This document shows, one piece after another, positions 1-7,973 of a stretch of DNA of 64,000 nt (the first letter of the stretch is position 1; each line of letters starts with the position of its first letter). Both the position numbers and the translations under genes were made by a program. The stretch is from NCBI GenBank assembly GCA_026417735.1, contig JAOACR010000004.1, positions 77,001-141,000 on the forward strand, read 5' to 3'. Source of the DNA: Kiritimatiellia bacterium. GTDB taxonomy: Bacteria > Verrucomicrobiota > Kiritimatiellia > PWTM01. The notes below the pieces were generated by a model, which was given only the letters and a program-made list of their open reading frames with translations, searched no databases and had not been told where the DNA came from.

Positions 1-665
1 ATGAGCGTTCGAACCTCGCCGCGTTTCTCAACGTGCTGGAAGGCTGCCGGCACGGCAATGTGGAGCGCCTCGTCTACGCGTCCAGTTCCAGCGTGTACGG
101 CGGCAACACGAAGCTGCCGTTCGCGGAGACCGACCCGGTGGACCGTCCGGTCAGCCTGTATGCGGCCACGAAGAAGGCGAACGAGCTGATGGCGCATACC
201 TACACGCATCTGTTCGGCCTGCAGACGATCGGGCTGCGGTTCTTCACGGTGTACGGCCCCTGGGGACGGCCCGACATGGCGATGTGGATCTTCACCGAGC
301 GGTTGCTGCGTGGCGAACCGATCCCGGTGTTCAACCACGGCCGAATGCGGCGCGATTTCACTTACATTGACGACGTCGTCGAGGGCGTGCGGGCGAGCTT
401 GTTTGCGGAGACGTTGGACCGGTATGAGGTGATCAACCTGGGTCACCACCGGCCGGAGGAGCTGCTCGATATGATCGCCCTGCTCGCGCGCGCGCTCGGC
501 GTCGAGCCGCGGATGGAGATGCTGCCGATGCAGCTTGGCGACGTGCCCGCCACCTATGCGGACATCGAACGGGCGCGCGCGAAGCTCGGTTTCGAGCCAC
601 GCACCGCGCTTGCGGAAGGGATCCCGAGGTTCGTTGCGTGGTTCCGCGAGTATCACGGGCTGTAG
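1..665 (+). CDS. NAD-dependent sugar-nucleotide epimerase (UDP-glucuronate 4-epimerase-like), 5' end missing
   Basis: C-terminal about 220 residues of an extended short-chain dehydrogenase. The reading frame is open to the left window edge, with the first whole codon at position 3, so the N-terminal Rossmann GxxGxxG region is outside. Visible marks are the ASSSSVYGG segment after strand beta-5, the catalytic YAATKK (YxxxK) motif, RFFTVYGPWGRPDMA, and RRDFTYIDDVVEG, all typical of UDP-glucuronate epimerases and CapI-like proteins of surface-polysaccharide synthesis. Such enzymes invert C4 of a UDP-sugar in the cytoplasm. The exact substrate cannot be read from the sequence; UDP-glucose or UDP-galacturonate epimerases are alternatives. 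The stop is at 663-665, and a nitroreductase gene follows after 32 bp. Confidence 0.88.
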   Translation, partial: ERSNLAAFLNVLEGCRHGNVERLVYASSSSVYGGNTKLPFAETDPVDRPVSLYAATKKANELMAHTYTHLFGLQTIGLRFFTVYGPWGRPDMAMWIFTERLLRGEPIPVFNHGRMRRDFTYIDDVVEGVRASLFAETLDRYEVINLGHHRPEELLDMIALLARALGVEPRMEMLPMQLGDVPATYADIERARAKLGFEPRTALAEGIPRFVAWFREYHGL

Positions 666-697
666 ACATCGCGCGGCACTGCACGGAGGACTGCACG

Positions 698-1213
698 ATG
701 AACACGTTTGCGGAGCTGGCCGCGCGCCGCGTGAGCGTGCGCGGTTATCGTCCGGACCCGGTGCCGGAGGATCTGCTGCGACGGGTGCTGGAGACCGCGC
801 GAATGGCGCCCTCCGCCGCGAATCGGCAGCCCTGGCGGATCGTGGTGGCCCGCTCGGAGGCGCGACGTCGCGCGATCGCGCGCGCCTACCCTCGCGACTG
901 GCTGCTGACCGCGCCGTTGATCCTCGTCGTCGCGGTGGAACCTGCCGCCGCCTGGGTGCGCGCGGAGGACGGCTGGAACGCGGCCGAGTGCGACGGCGCG
1001 ATTCTGATGACGCATCTGATCCTCGCCGCCGCGGCGGAGGGCCTGGGGACCTGCTGGATTTCCGCGTTCTCGCCCTCGAAGCTGCGCGAGGCGCTGCCGC
1101 TGCCCCCCGGCTGCGTGCCGTACGCGATCACGCCGCTGGGCTATCCCGCCGATGCGGGGCGCCCGAAACAGCGCAAGCCGCTGTCTGAGATCGTGCTCGA
1201 CGAACCGCTCTAG
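698..1213 (+). CDS. Nitroreductase-family FMN oxidoreductase
   Basis: 171 residues, the usual size for a compact nitroreductase. The FMN-binding signature is near the N terminus: RRVSVRGYRPDPV, then ARMAPSAANRQPWR. The EGLGTCWI segment and an ITPLGYPA motif close to the C terminus are also typical. Family members use NAD(P)H to reduce nitro compounds, quinones or flavins; the substrate here is unknown. I chose the ATG at 698 because a GGAGG Shine-Dalgarno sequence at 685-689 sits 8 bases upstream; a longer frame from 638 would overlap the epimerase gene. The 3' end overlaps the convergent minus-strand gene by 86 bp. Confidence 0.9.
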   Translation: MNTFAELAARRVSVRGYRPDPVPEDLLRRVLETARMAPSAANRQPWRIVVARSEARRRAIARAYPRDWLLTAPLILVVAVEPAAAWVRAEDGWNAAECDGAILMTHLILAAAAEGLGTCWISAFSPSKLREALPLPPGCVPYAITPLGYPADAGRPKQRKPLSEIVLDEPL

Positions 1214-1697
1214 GCTGCGGCGATCGCAGCAGCGCTCGAAGCAGCGCGAACGCCCGCCGATACAATCGCGGCGCCTCGCTCGCGCGCGGGCCGGCGACGT
1301 TCAGCCGGCGGATGCGGTGCTTGGCCAGCCATCGCCGCAGCTCGCGCAACGCGCTCGCGGGCCGCGCCCGCTCCAGATTCAGCACCAGCAGCGGCCGCCC
1401 CAGTCGCCGGGCGGTCTGCAGCGTCAGCCTCGTACCGCCGGCGATGCGGCCGTCGTGCAGGATTAGCGTGCCGTCGCTGTCGCGCACGTTCGCGCGGGTG
1501 CGCTCCGCGCGGCCGCCGGCGACACATCGCAGCGGATAGCGGGCGGGAATCACGCCATCCTCCGCGCGGCGGCCGCGCGGGCACCAGCCGCCACATCGCA
1601 CACCCTCCGCCAGCGCCGCATCCAGCGCGGCGCGGTCCACCCCTGTCTGCCCTCCGCTGACAATCTCCGGCGGCCAGCGGGGACAGTCGCCCCTCAC
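1128..1697 (-). CDS. Putative molybdenum-carrier-like (MoCo_carrier/YpsA-like) nucleotide-binding protein
   Basis: 189 residues. The N terminus carries IVSGGQTGVDRAALD and GWCPRGRRAEDG, the signature of the family annotated as putative molybdenum carrier, a Rossmann-like fold related to SMF/DprA and LOG proteins. NVRDSDGTLIL and GGTRLTLQTARRLGRP also fit. Family function is poorly established; ligand binding (nucleotide or cofactor) is inferred. The GTG start at 1697 shares four bases (GTGA) with the stop codon of the oxidoreductase gene upstream, so translation is probably coupled. About 30 C-terminal residues lie past the recognisable domain and overlap the convergent nitroreductase gene by 86 bp; this tail may just reflect the scarcity of stop codons in GC-rich DNA. 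Confidence 0.8.
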   Translation of the reverse strand: MRGDCPRWPPEIVSGGQTGVDRAALDAALAEGVRCGGWCPRGRRAEDGVIPARYPLRCVAGGRAERTRANVRDSDGTLILHDGRIAGGTRLTLQTARRLGRPLLVLNLERARPASALRELRRWLAKHRIRRLNVAGPRASEAPRLYRRAFALLRALLRSPQPRAVRRARSQTAACAVSGAPHRRDSPAA

Positions 1698-2941
1698 ACC
1701 AGCGGCGTGCGGCCGGGCATTGCGACCGGCTCGACCGGCAGCGGGCCGAACTCGTACTTCGGGGGCCGCAGGTCCAGCTTCGACTGCTTCAGCACCCACT
1801 CCCATTTCAGCGCGCGACCGGTGTAGGTGCTCATCCGGCCCATCACCGCCGTGAGCGTCGCCTCCGCGAGCCGGGTGCACTCGTTCACCGGTCGGTCCGA
1901 CCGAATCGCCTCGATCAGCGCCCGGAACATCTCGAGATCGCCGCTGGAAGGCGGGCCGCCGTAGCTCCACGGCCGCTCGCCCTCGATCCGCGCCATGCCT
2001 CGGTTCACCTCTGCGCGGCCCTTCGTGCCGTGAATGATGTTGCACACCCGCGTGGTGATGCCCCGGATCTGCGTCGCAACGCCATACATCGGCAGGCCGT
2101 TCGGATATTCGTAGCGGACGGCGAAGTGGTCGTAGATGTTGCCGGTCTGCCGCACCTGCCGGCCGCCGACCCCCTGACAGACCGCTGGCGTCGCGCCCGC
2201 AACCCAGTTGGCGACGTCGAGGTTATGGATGAGCTGCTCCACGTAGTGATCGCCCGACAACCACGTGAAGTGCGGCCAGCAGCGGATCTGAAACTCCATG
2301 TCGCTCCACTCGGGCTTCCGCTCCTGGTAGTGCCACAGCTCCATGTCGCCGATCCACAGCGCCTCGATCAGCGTCAGCTCGCCGATCTGCCCGTCGCGAA
2401 TGCGCTGGACCAGCTCAAGGTACTGCGGCGCGTACCGCTGCTGCGTGCCGACGACGATCGAGCGTCGTTTCGCCTCTGCCGCCTGCGCGGTCTCCAGCAG
2501 CGACCGCACCCCCACCGGATCCACCGCGCCGGGCTTCTCCATGAACACGTGTTTGCCCGCCTCGATGGCCGCCGCGGCCATCTCCGGCCGGAACGCCGGC
2601 GGCGTCAGCAGAAGAACCAGGTCCACGTCCGCACGCTCCAACACCCGCCGGTACGCGTCAAAGCCGAGCGCAATGTCGCTCTCGCCCACCTTCACCCGGT
2701 CCGGCACGTTCTTGCGCAGACGCTCCAGCGCCGCAGTCACTTTGTCGCGGAAGAGGTCGGCCATCGCGACCAGCTCCACGCCGGGAGCGCACTTGAGGCA
2801 GCACTCCGCGTCGTAGGTGCCTCGGTCGCCGGCGCCGATGGTCGCGATGCGGACTATGTCCGAGCCGGCCGCGAACACGCGGGGGGCGGCCGCGAGCGTT
2901 GCGGCGGCACTGTTTCCCAAAAAACGTCGACGGCTGATCAC
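1694..2941 (-). CDS. Tat-exported Gfo/Idh/MocA family oxidoreductase
   Basis: 415 residues. A twin-arginine signal (SRRRFLG, then an alanine-rich hydrophobic stretch ending near RVFAAG) predicts export in folded form. The NAD(P)-binding Rossmann motif is IATIGAGDRG, and HVFMEKPGAVDP holds the conserved EKP lysine. The large alpha/beta domain contains WPHFTWLSGDHYVEQLIHNLDV. Family members oxidise or epimerise sugars, and exported versions are abundant in polysaccharide-degrading PVC bacteria. I chose the GTG at 2941 over the ATG at 3028: CCTCC at 2951-2955 on the plus strand gives a GGAGG site 9 bases upstream, and this start puts the Tat motif at the N terminus. It lies 100 bp after the sulfatase genes and is coupled to the gene below by GTGA. 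Confidence 0.92.
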   Translation of the reverse strand: MISRRRFLGNSAAATLAAAPRVFAAGSDIVRIATIGAGDRGTYDAECCLKCAPGVELVAMADLFRDKVTAALERLRKNVPDRVKVGESDIALGFDAYRRVLERADVDLVLLLTPPAFRPEMAAAAIEAGKHVFMEKPGAVDPVGVRSLLETAQAAEAKRRSIVVGTQQRYAPQYLELVQRIRDGQIGELTLIEALWIGDMELWHYQERKPEWSDMEFQIRCWPHFTWLSGDHYVEQLIHNLDVANWVAGATPAVCQGVGGRQVRQTGNIYDHFAVRYEYPNGLPMYGVATQIRGITTRVCNIIHGTKGRAEVNRGMARIEGERPWSYGGPPSSGDLEMFRALIEAIRSDRPVNECTRLAEATLTAVMGRMSTYTGRALKWEWVLKQSKLDLRPPKYEFGPLPVEPVAMPGRTPLV

Positions 2942-3041
2942 GGCGGTGGTCCTCCACTGAGTTGTCTTGCGCTCGCGCACGAACGCCACTGTGGGAAGGC
3001 GCGCGCCCGATGTCAAGAAGCGCGCCACGCCGGCCCCGCTT

Positions 3042-4850
3042 TCAGGGCTGCCGAAGCGTCAGCGCCACACCCCGCAGATGCATCACCTCGCGCCCGGCTA
3101 CCGACAGCGCGCGCAACACCAGCGGGCCGCGCCCCGCCGGAAGCCGCAGACGGCCGAGCCCCAGCGGGCGGAAGTCCTTCACAAAGGACTCCTCCCGCGG
3201 ACGGGGAATCACGTCCTGGTCCGTGATCAGCGGCGGGTCCCAAGCGGGCTCGACCCGGCCCCGGAGCGCCGCCCCCAGACACGACACTTCGACCACCGAA
3301 CCGGCGTCGGCGGGCGCGCAGGTGTACCAAAGCTCCACCTCGTACTCGCCGGGACTGACCACCTCGACGTCGTACGTAATCCGGTCAGCGGTGCTGGTCC
3401 AGTTGACGAAGTACGAGCAGTTCGGTGCGCTCGAACTGCGCGCCACCGTTCCGGACGGCACCCCATCCTTCGCCGGCAGGAATGTGCGGGGACACTCGGC
3501 GTAACCGATCGGGTGGGGGCGATGATCCACGGGCAGCGGACTGCGGCGAGCGCGGCGGGATGAATCCGGTGGCGCAAGCCCCACGTCGCGCCTCCAAGCA
3601 TCCAGCGCCGCCTCCAGCCGGGCGGCAACCTCCGGCAGTTCCGCGCGCCGATCGCGGGTCTGGCCGGGATCGGTCCACATGTCGAACAGCGCCCCGTCGG
3701 CATCAAGGCGGTAGCGGTCGGTCCTCACGCTGACGCGCCCACCCCAGTGTGCGAACAGCACGCGCTCGCCCCACTCCACCGGCTCGCCACGCAGCAGGGG
3801 GCTCAGATCCCGCCCATCGAGCGGGCGTTCCCCCACATGCGGAATGCCCGCCAGAGCGGTCAGCGTCGGCAGCAGGTCCACCGCGGCACAGATCTGCGTC
3901 ACCACGCGGCCGGCGGGCAGCGTGCCGCTCCACCGGATGAAGCAGGGCGAACGCACACCGCCCTCGTCGGTGGAGCCTTTCCGGCCCTTCATGCCGCCAT
4001 TCCAGCGCGAGCTGTTCGGGCCGTTGTCGGAAAAGAACACCACGATCGTGCGTTCGCGCTGGCCGCTGCGATCCAGCGCGGCGAGCAGGCGCCCGACGTT
4101 CTCGTCGACGTTCTCCACCATCGCGAGCACCGCGCGGGTGACGTCGAGCGGCTCGTGGTCGCCATCCGGTCCGCGGAGTTCGATCGGCCGGTTCCGCCAG
4201 CGCTCCCAGTTGGCGCGCGGCACGATGAAAGGGGAGTGCGGCGTGTTGATCGCCAAGTAGACCAACCACGGGCGATCGCGGTGGGATTCGCAGAATTCGA
4301 TCGCCCGGTCGGTGAGGTCGTCCACGATGAACCCGCGACCCCGCACTGGCCTGCCGTTGTGCTCCAGCGGCGGATCGATGTACACCCCCCAGTGGCCCTC
4401 GGTAAAACCGTAGAACTCATCGAAGCCCCGCGCGTTCGGGTGGTAGGGCCACTGACCACCGTTGTGCCACTTGCCAAAACAGGCGGTCGCGTACCCGGCG
4501 GCGCGGAACGCCTCGGCGATCGTGCGCTCATCGGCGTTCAGGCGTTCCTGGCCGGTGGACACGCCCGTGACGCCGCCGCGCAGATGCCAGCGACCGGTGA
4601 GGAACTCCGCGCGCGTCGGCGAGCACACCGGCTGCACAAAAAAACGATCCAGCGTGACGCCATCGCGCGCGAGCGAATCGAGATGCGGCGTGGAGAGCTG
4701 GCGATGGCCGTTGATGGCGAGGTCACCCCAGCCCTGATCGTCGGTGAGGATCACCAGCACGTTCGGTCGGGGCGCGGCGGCGGCCAGCGCGGCCGACGCG
4801 ATCATCGCCGTCGCCGGGCCGACCAGCAGCAACCGGCAGCGTCGGATCAT
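3042..4850 (-). CDS. Secreted type I sulfatase with C-terminal accessory domain (sulfatase A)
   Basis: 602 residues. A signal peptide (MIRRCRLLL plus an alanine-rich core) precedes NVLVILTDDQGWGD, whose paired Asp bind calcium. CSPTR at residues 76-80 is the C-x-P-x-R motif in which Cys is converted to formylglycine. FGKWHNGG replaces the commoner GKWHLG, and FFSDNGPNSS supplies further metal ligands. The sulfatase domain ends near residue 450. About 130 further residues (GTVARSSSAPNCSYFVNW onward) look like a beta-sandwich, perhaps carbohydrate-binding. It resembles arylsulfatase and N-acetylgalactosamine-6-sulfatase proteins; the substrate is presumably a sulfated glycan. The start codon overlaps the stop of sulfatase B (ATGA, 4850-4847). 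No sulfatase-maturating enzyme is encoded in the window. Confidence 0.92.
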   Translation of the reverse strand: MIRRCRLLLVGPATAMIASAALAAAAPRPNVLVILTDDQGWGDLAINGHRQLSTPHLDSLARDGVTLDRFFVQPVCSPTRAEFLTGRWHLRGGVTGVSTGQERLNADERTIAEAFRAAGYATACFGKWHNGGQWPYHPNARGFDEFYGFTEGHWGVYIDPPLEHNGRPVRGRGFIVDDLTDRAIEFCESHRDRPWLVYLAINTPHSPFIVPRANWERWRNRPIELRGPDGDHEPLDVTRAVLAMVENVDENVGRLLAALDRSGQRERTIVVFFSDNGPNSSRWNGGMKGRKGSTDEGGVRSPCFIRWSGTLPAGRVVTQICAAVDLLPTLTALAGIPHVGERPLDGRDLSPLLRGEPVEWGERVLFAHWGGRVSVRTDRYRLDADGALFDMWTDPGQTRDRRAELPEVAARLEAALDAWRRDVGLAPPDSSRRARRSPLPVDHRPHPIGYAECPRTFLPAKDGVPSGTVARSSSAPNCSYFVNWTSTADRITYDVEVVSPGEYEVELWYTCAPADAGSVVEVSCLGAALRGRVEPAWDPPLITDQDVIPRPREESFVKDFRPLGLGRLRLPAGRGPLVLRALSVAGREVMHLRGVALTLRQP

Positions 4851-6319
4851 TCGCGAGTCTCCTCTGTGGCGGCACGCCGGGCAGAAGCCGGCGTCCATTG
4901 CGGATTGGGTTCGGGCATGCGTGCGCCGGTCTGCCGCTGCCAGTCGGCAAGCCGGCGACGCAGCTCGGCCACGCGGCCGGGTTCTTCGGCGGCCCGATCG
5001 CGGCGCTCGCCCGGATCGTCTCGCAGATTGTAGAGCTCCGCGCGGTCCTCCTCGTAGAACTCGATGAGTTTCCAGTCGCCAAGGCGGATCGCCGCGCCGG
5101 GCGTCCATCCGGAGCCGTGGTAGTGTGGGTAGTGCCAGACGAGCTGCCGCGGGGTCGCCGGCGCCGGTCCACGGAGGACGGGCACCAAGCTGATGCCGTC
5201 GAGGTGCAGATCCGGCCGCGGCGGCACGCCGGCCAGCTCCAGCAACGTCGGCGCAAGGTCCATCGTGATCGTGGGCAAATCGCAGACCAGCCCCGGCACC
5301 GTCACCGCGGGCGCGCGGATGATCAGCGGCACGCGAATGCCCCCCTCGTACAGCCACCCCTTGCCGGCGCGCAGCGGCAGGTTGCAGGTGGGGCCGGGCG
5401 AGCGGGAGGTGCACAGCCCGCCATTGTCCGAGGTGAACACGACGACGGTGTTCGTGGTCAGCCCGAGTGTTTCCAGTCGGTCCAGCAGCCGGCCCACCGC
5501 ATCATCTACCGCGGCGACCATGCTCGAATACTCGGGATGATCCTGCCGCGCCCGAGAGCGGACAGCGCGTTCGGGGATCGGGGCTGGCGCAGGCGGCAGC
5601 GCGCGGGCCCTCCTGCGCGCGGCCTCGATGCGACGGGGATTCGCATGAAGCGGCGTGTGCACGTTGTAGTCCGCGTAATGGAGAAAGAACGGACGCGCCG
5701 GATCCCGCTGTTCGATCAGCCTCACCGCCTCCGCGGCGAGACGCTCGCCGAGGTACTCTCCGTCCGGACCATCCGGCAGGCCGGGAAGGTGATAGGGCGA
5801 AAAGTACCCGCGTGGAGGCTGCCCGAAGTTGTGCCCGCCAATGTTCACTTCGAACCCCTGGTCCGTGGGCAGAAAGCCGTCAGCGCCCAGATGCCACTTG
5901 CCCACGTGCCAGGTTTGGTAGCCACGCTCGCGCAGCAGCTCCGCTAGGGTGACCTCCTCGAGCGCCAGCTCCGAACGGTCCTCGATCTTTCGAAAGCGCG
6001 CGGTGGCCGGGTCGCGGGGATGCATGCCGGGAATCCAATCGGTAATGTCCACCCGCACCGGGTGACGGCCGGTCAGCAGCGCGGCGCGCGTCGGCGAGCA
6101 GACGGGCGCCGCCGCGTAGGCCTGCGTGAATCTCACGCCGGACCCGGCCAGCCGGTCAATGTGGGGCGTAGAATAAAAGGTGCTGCCATAGCAGCCGAGG
6201 TCTGCCCACCCGAGGTCATCCACCAGAACGACGACGATGTTCGGCGCGCCACTCACGGCGGCCGCAGCCGCGGCCAGCAGCGGCAACGCTGGCCAGATCC
6301 AACGGCGAGACAGGTTCAT
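4847..6319 (-). CDS. Secreted type I sulfatase (sulfatase B)
   Basis: 490 residues with a signal peptide (WIWPALPLLAAAAAAVSG). NIVVVLVDDLGWADLGCYG carries the metal-binding Asp pair, CSPTR at 74-78 is the formylglycine motif, and HVGKWHLG and VFTSDNGG are the other sulfatase signatures. The C terminus (ELYNLRDDPGERRD) ends in the usual way, with no extra domain. It hydrolyses sulfate esters, probably on polysaccharide outside the cytoplasm. It is the middle gene of three sulfatases joined by ATGA overlaps at both ends (6319-6316 and 4850-4847), so all three are probably translated in sequence from one mRNA. The specific sulfated sugar cannot be named from sequence. Confidence 0.94.
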   Translation of the reverse strand: MNLSRRWIWPALPLLAAAAAAVSGAPNIVVVLVDDLGWADLGCYGSTFYSTPHIDRLAGSGVRFTQAYAAAPVCSPTRAALLTGRHPVRVDITDWIPGMHPRDPATARFRKIEDRSELALEEVTLAELLRERGYQTWHVGKWHLGADGFLPTDQGFEVNIGGHNFGQPPRGYFSPYHLPGLPDGPDGEYLGERLAAEAVRLIEQRDPARPFFLHYADYNVHTPLHANPRRIEAARRRARALPPAPAPIPERAVRSRARQDHPEYSSMVAAVDDAVGRLLDRLETLGLTTNTVVVFTSDNGGLCTSRSPGPTCNLPLRAGKGWLYEGGIRVPLIIRAPAVTVPGLVCDLPTITMDLAPTLLELAGVPPRPDLHLDGISLVPVLRGPAPATPRQLVWHYPHYHGSGWTPGAAIRLGDWKLIEFYEEDRAELYNLRDDPGERRDRAAEEPGRVAELRRRLADWQRQTGARMPEPNPQWTPASARRAATEETRE

Positions 6320-7932
6320 ACTCCGTTCCTCCGCGCGCCGGAGCCGGTCCGCTCTGGGCGCGCCACACCACCCTCTTGCCGGCAGGCGGGTGCGGAGGGG
6401 ACGGCACCGGGTCGTGAACAGCCGGCCGCACGGATCGCATCGAGCGCGGTCTGCAGCTCCGCAACAAGTTCCGGGTGGAGGCTCGCAAGGTTGTTCGTTT
6501 CACCGACATCCGACGCCAAATCGTAGAGCTGCGGTTCGGGCGAATTCCCGAGCTCGATACCGGTGTTCGCGTTCCGGACCGGTCCCTGAGCGGGGGGAAT
6601 GTATTTCCAGCGGCCGCGACGCAGCGCAAGTCCGCCCGTCCCCTGCAGGACGATGTCGGTGCGGCCCGTCGCGGAGCGCCCGAGCATCGCCTCCAGGAGT
6701 GGGAGACCATCGGGCGAGTCGGCCGCCGTCAGCGGTCGGCCCACCAGTGCCGCAAAGCTTGCAAGCAGATCGATCTGGCAGACGATCGCATCGCTGACAG
6801 CGCCGGCCGGCACGCGGCCGGGCCAGCGGACGATCCAAGGCACGCGCGTGCCCCCCTCAAACTTGCTGTACTTGCCCCCGCGCAGTGGGCCGGCGGGTCG
6901 GTGGTCGCCGAGCCGCTCGACCGCTTCGTCCTGATACCCATCGTCCACCACCGGGCCGTTGTCGCTGGTCACCACCACAAGCGTCTGCGTCGCGAGCCCG
7001 AGCCGGTCGAGCAGTTCGAGGATCGCGCCGACCGTGCCATCGGCCTGCGCGATCGCATCGCCGCGCGGGCCGTGGGGCGTGCGGCCGACCCATCGTGGGT
7101 GTGGAACCCGCGGCACGTGCGGGTCGTGGAGCGACAGCAACAGAAACCACGGACCCGTGGCTGCCCGCTCAATGAACGCGGACGCCCGGCGGACGAACTC
7201 ATCGGCGATCTCCTCGTCGCGCCAGAGTGCGGCTTGTCCGCCCCGCATGTAGCCGATCCGGGGGATGCCCCGAACGATCGTCTGATCGTGTCCGTGGCTG
7301 GGATGCATGCGCACCAGGTCGGGGCGCGCCCGGCCGGTCAGCACGCCGGGAAGGGGTCGGCCGTAGCTCACCTCGATCGGGTCGGCCGGATCGAGTCCCA
7401 CCACCCGGTCGTTTTCGACATACACGCAGGGCACCCGGTCGCCGGTGGCCGGCAGCAGGAACGCGTATTCGAACCCCAGCTCGAGCGGACCCGGCCGGAT
7501 GGGTCCGTTCCAGTCGAGATTGCCCGCGCCCAAACCGAGATGCCACTTGCCCACCACCGCGGTGCGGTAGCCCACCTCGCGCAGGATCGAGGCCAGCGTG
7601 GTACGGCCGGGCTCAATGATCAGCGCCGCGTCGCCGGGCAGGATGTCGGTGCCGCGTCGGCGCCACGCGTACTCGCCGGTGAGCATCGCGTAACGCGAGG
7701 GCGTACAGGTCGCCGCCGCCGCATAGGCGCTGCGGAATCGGGTTCCCTCGTGCGCGAGCCGGTCGAGCGCCGGCGTGGGGATGGTGCGCGCACCATAACA
7801 GCCGACGTCGCCATAGCCGAGGTCATCCGCATAGATCAGCAGGATGTTGGGGCGTTGTTGCTCTGGCGCACCGTGCACCCCCACCGCGACCGCCAGCGCG
7901 GCCGTCGCGCAACCCAAAACACGACGGATCAT
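6316..7932 (-). CDS. Secreted type I sulfatase (sulfatase C)
   Basis: 538 residues. A signal peptide (MIRRVLGCATAALAVAVG, with Cys8) is followed by NILLIYADDLGYGDVGCYG. CTPSR at 76-80 is the C-x-P-x-R formylglycine motif, and VVGKWHLG and VVTSDNGPV complete the active site. Like many arylsulfatase A-type proteins it has a long central insert (YVENDRVVGLDP). The last 35 residues (SRPGAVPSAPACRQEGG onward) are low-complexity. An AAGGAGG Shine-Dalgarno sequence sits unusually close, 3 bases before the ATG at 7932. The gene lies 41 bp downstream of the LRR kinase on the same strand, so the kinase may be the first gene of the sulfatase operon. Confidence 0.94.
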   Translation of the reverse strand: MIRRVLGCATAALAVAVGVHGAPEQQRPNILLIYADDLGYGDVGCYGARTIPTPALDRLAHEGTRFRSAYAAAATCTPSRYAMLTGEYAWRRRGTDILPGDAALIIEPGRTTLASILREVGYRTAVVGKWHLGLGAGNLDWNGPIRPGPLELGFEYAFLLPATGDRVPCVYVENDRVVGLDPADPIEVSYGRPLPGVLTGRARPDLVRMHPSHGHDQTIVRGIPRIGYMRGGQAALWRDEEIADEFVRRASAFIERAATGPWFLLLSLHDPHVPRVPHPRWVGRTPHGPRGDAIAQADGTVGAILELLDRLGLATQTLVVVTSDNGPVVDDGYQDEAVERLGDHRPAGPLRGGKYSKFEGGTRVPWIVRWPGRVPAGAVSDAIVCQIDLLASFAALVGRPLTAADSPDGLPLLEAMLGRSATGRTDIVLQGTGGLALRRGRWKYIPPAQGPVRNANTGIELGNSPEPQLYDLASDVGETNNLASLHPELVAELQTALDAIRAAGCSRPGAVPSAPACRQEGGVARPERTGSGARRNGV

Positions 7933-7973
7933 CTTCCTCCTTGTTCGGCCCCGCCGCTCCCTTGGCCCGCCGG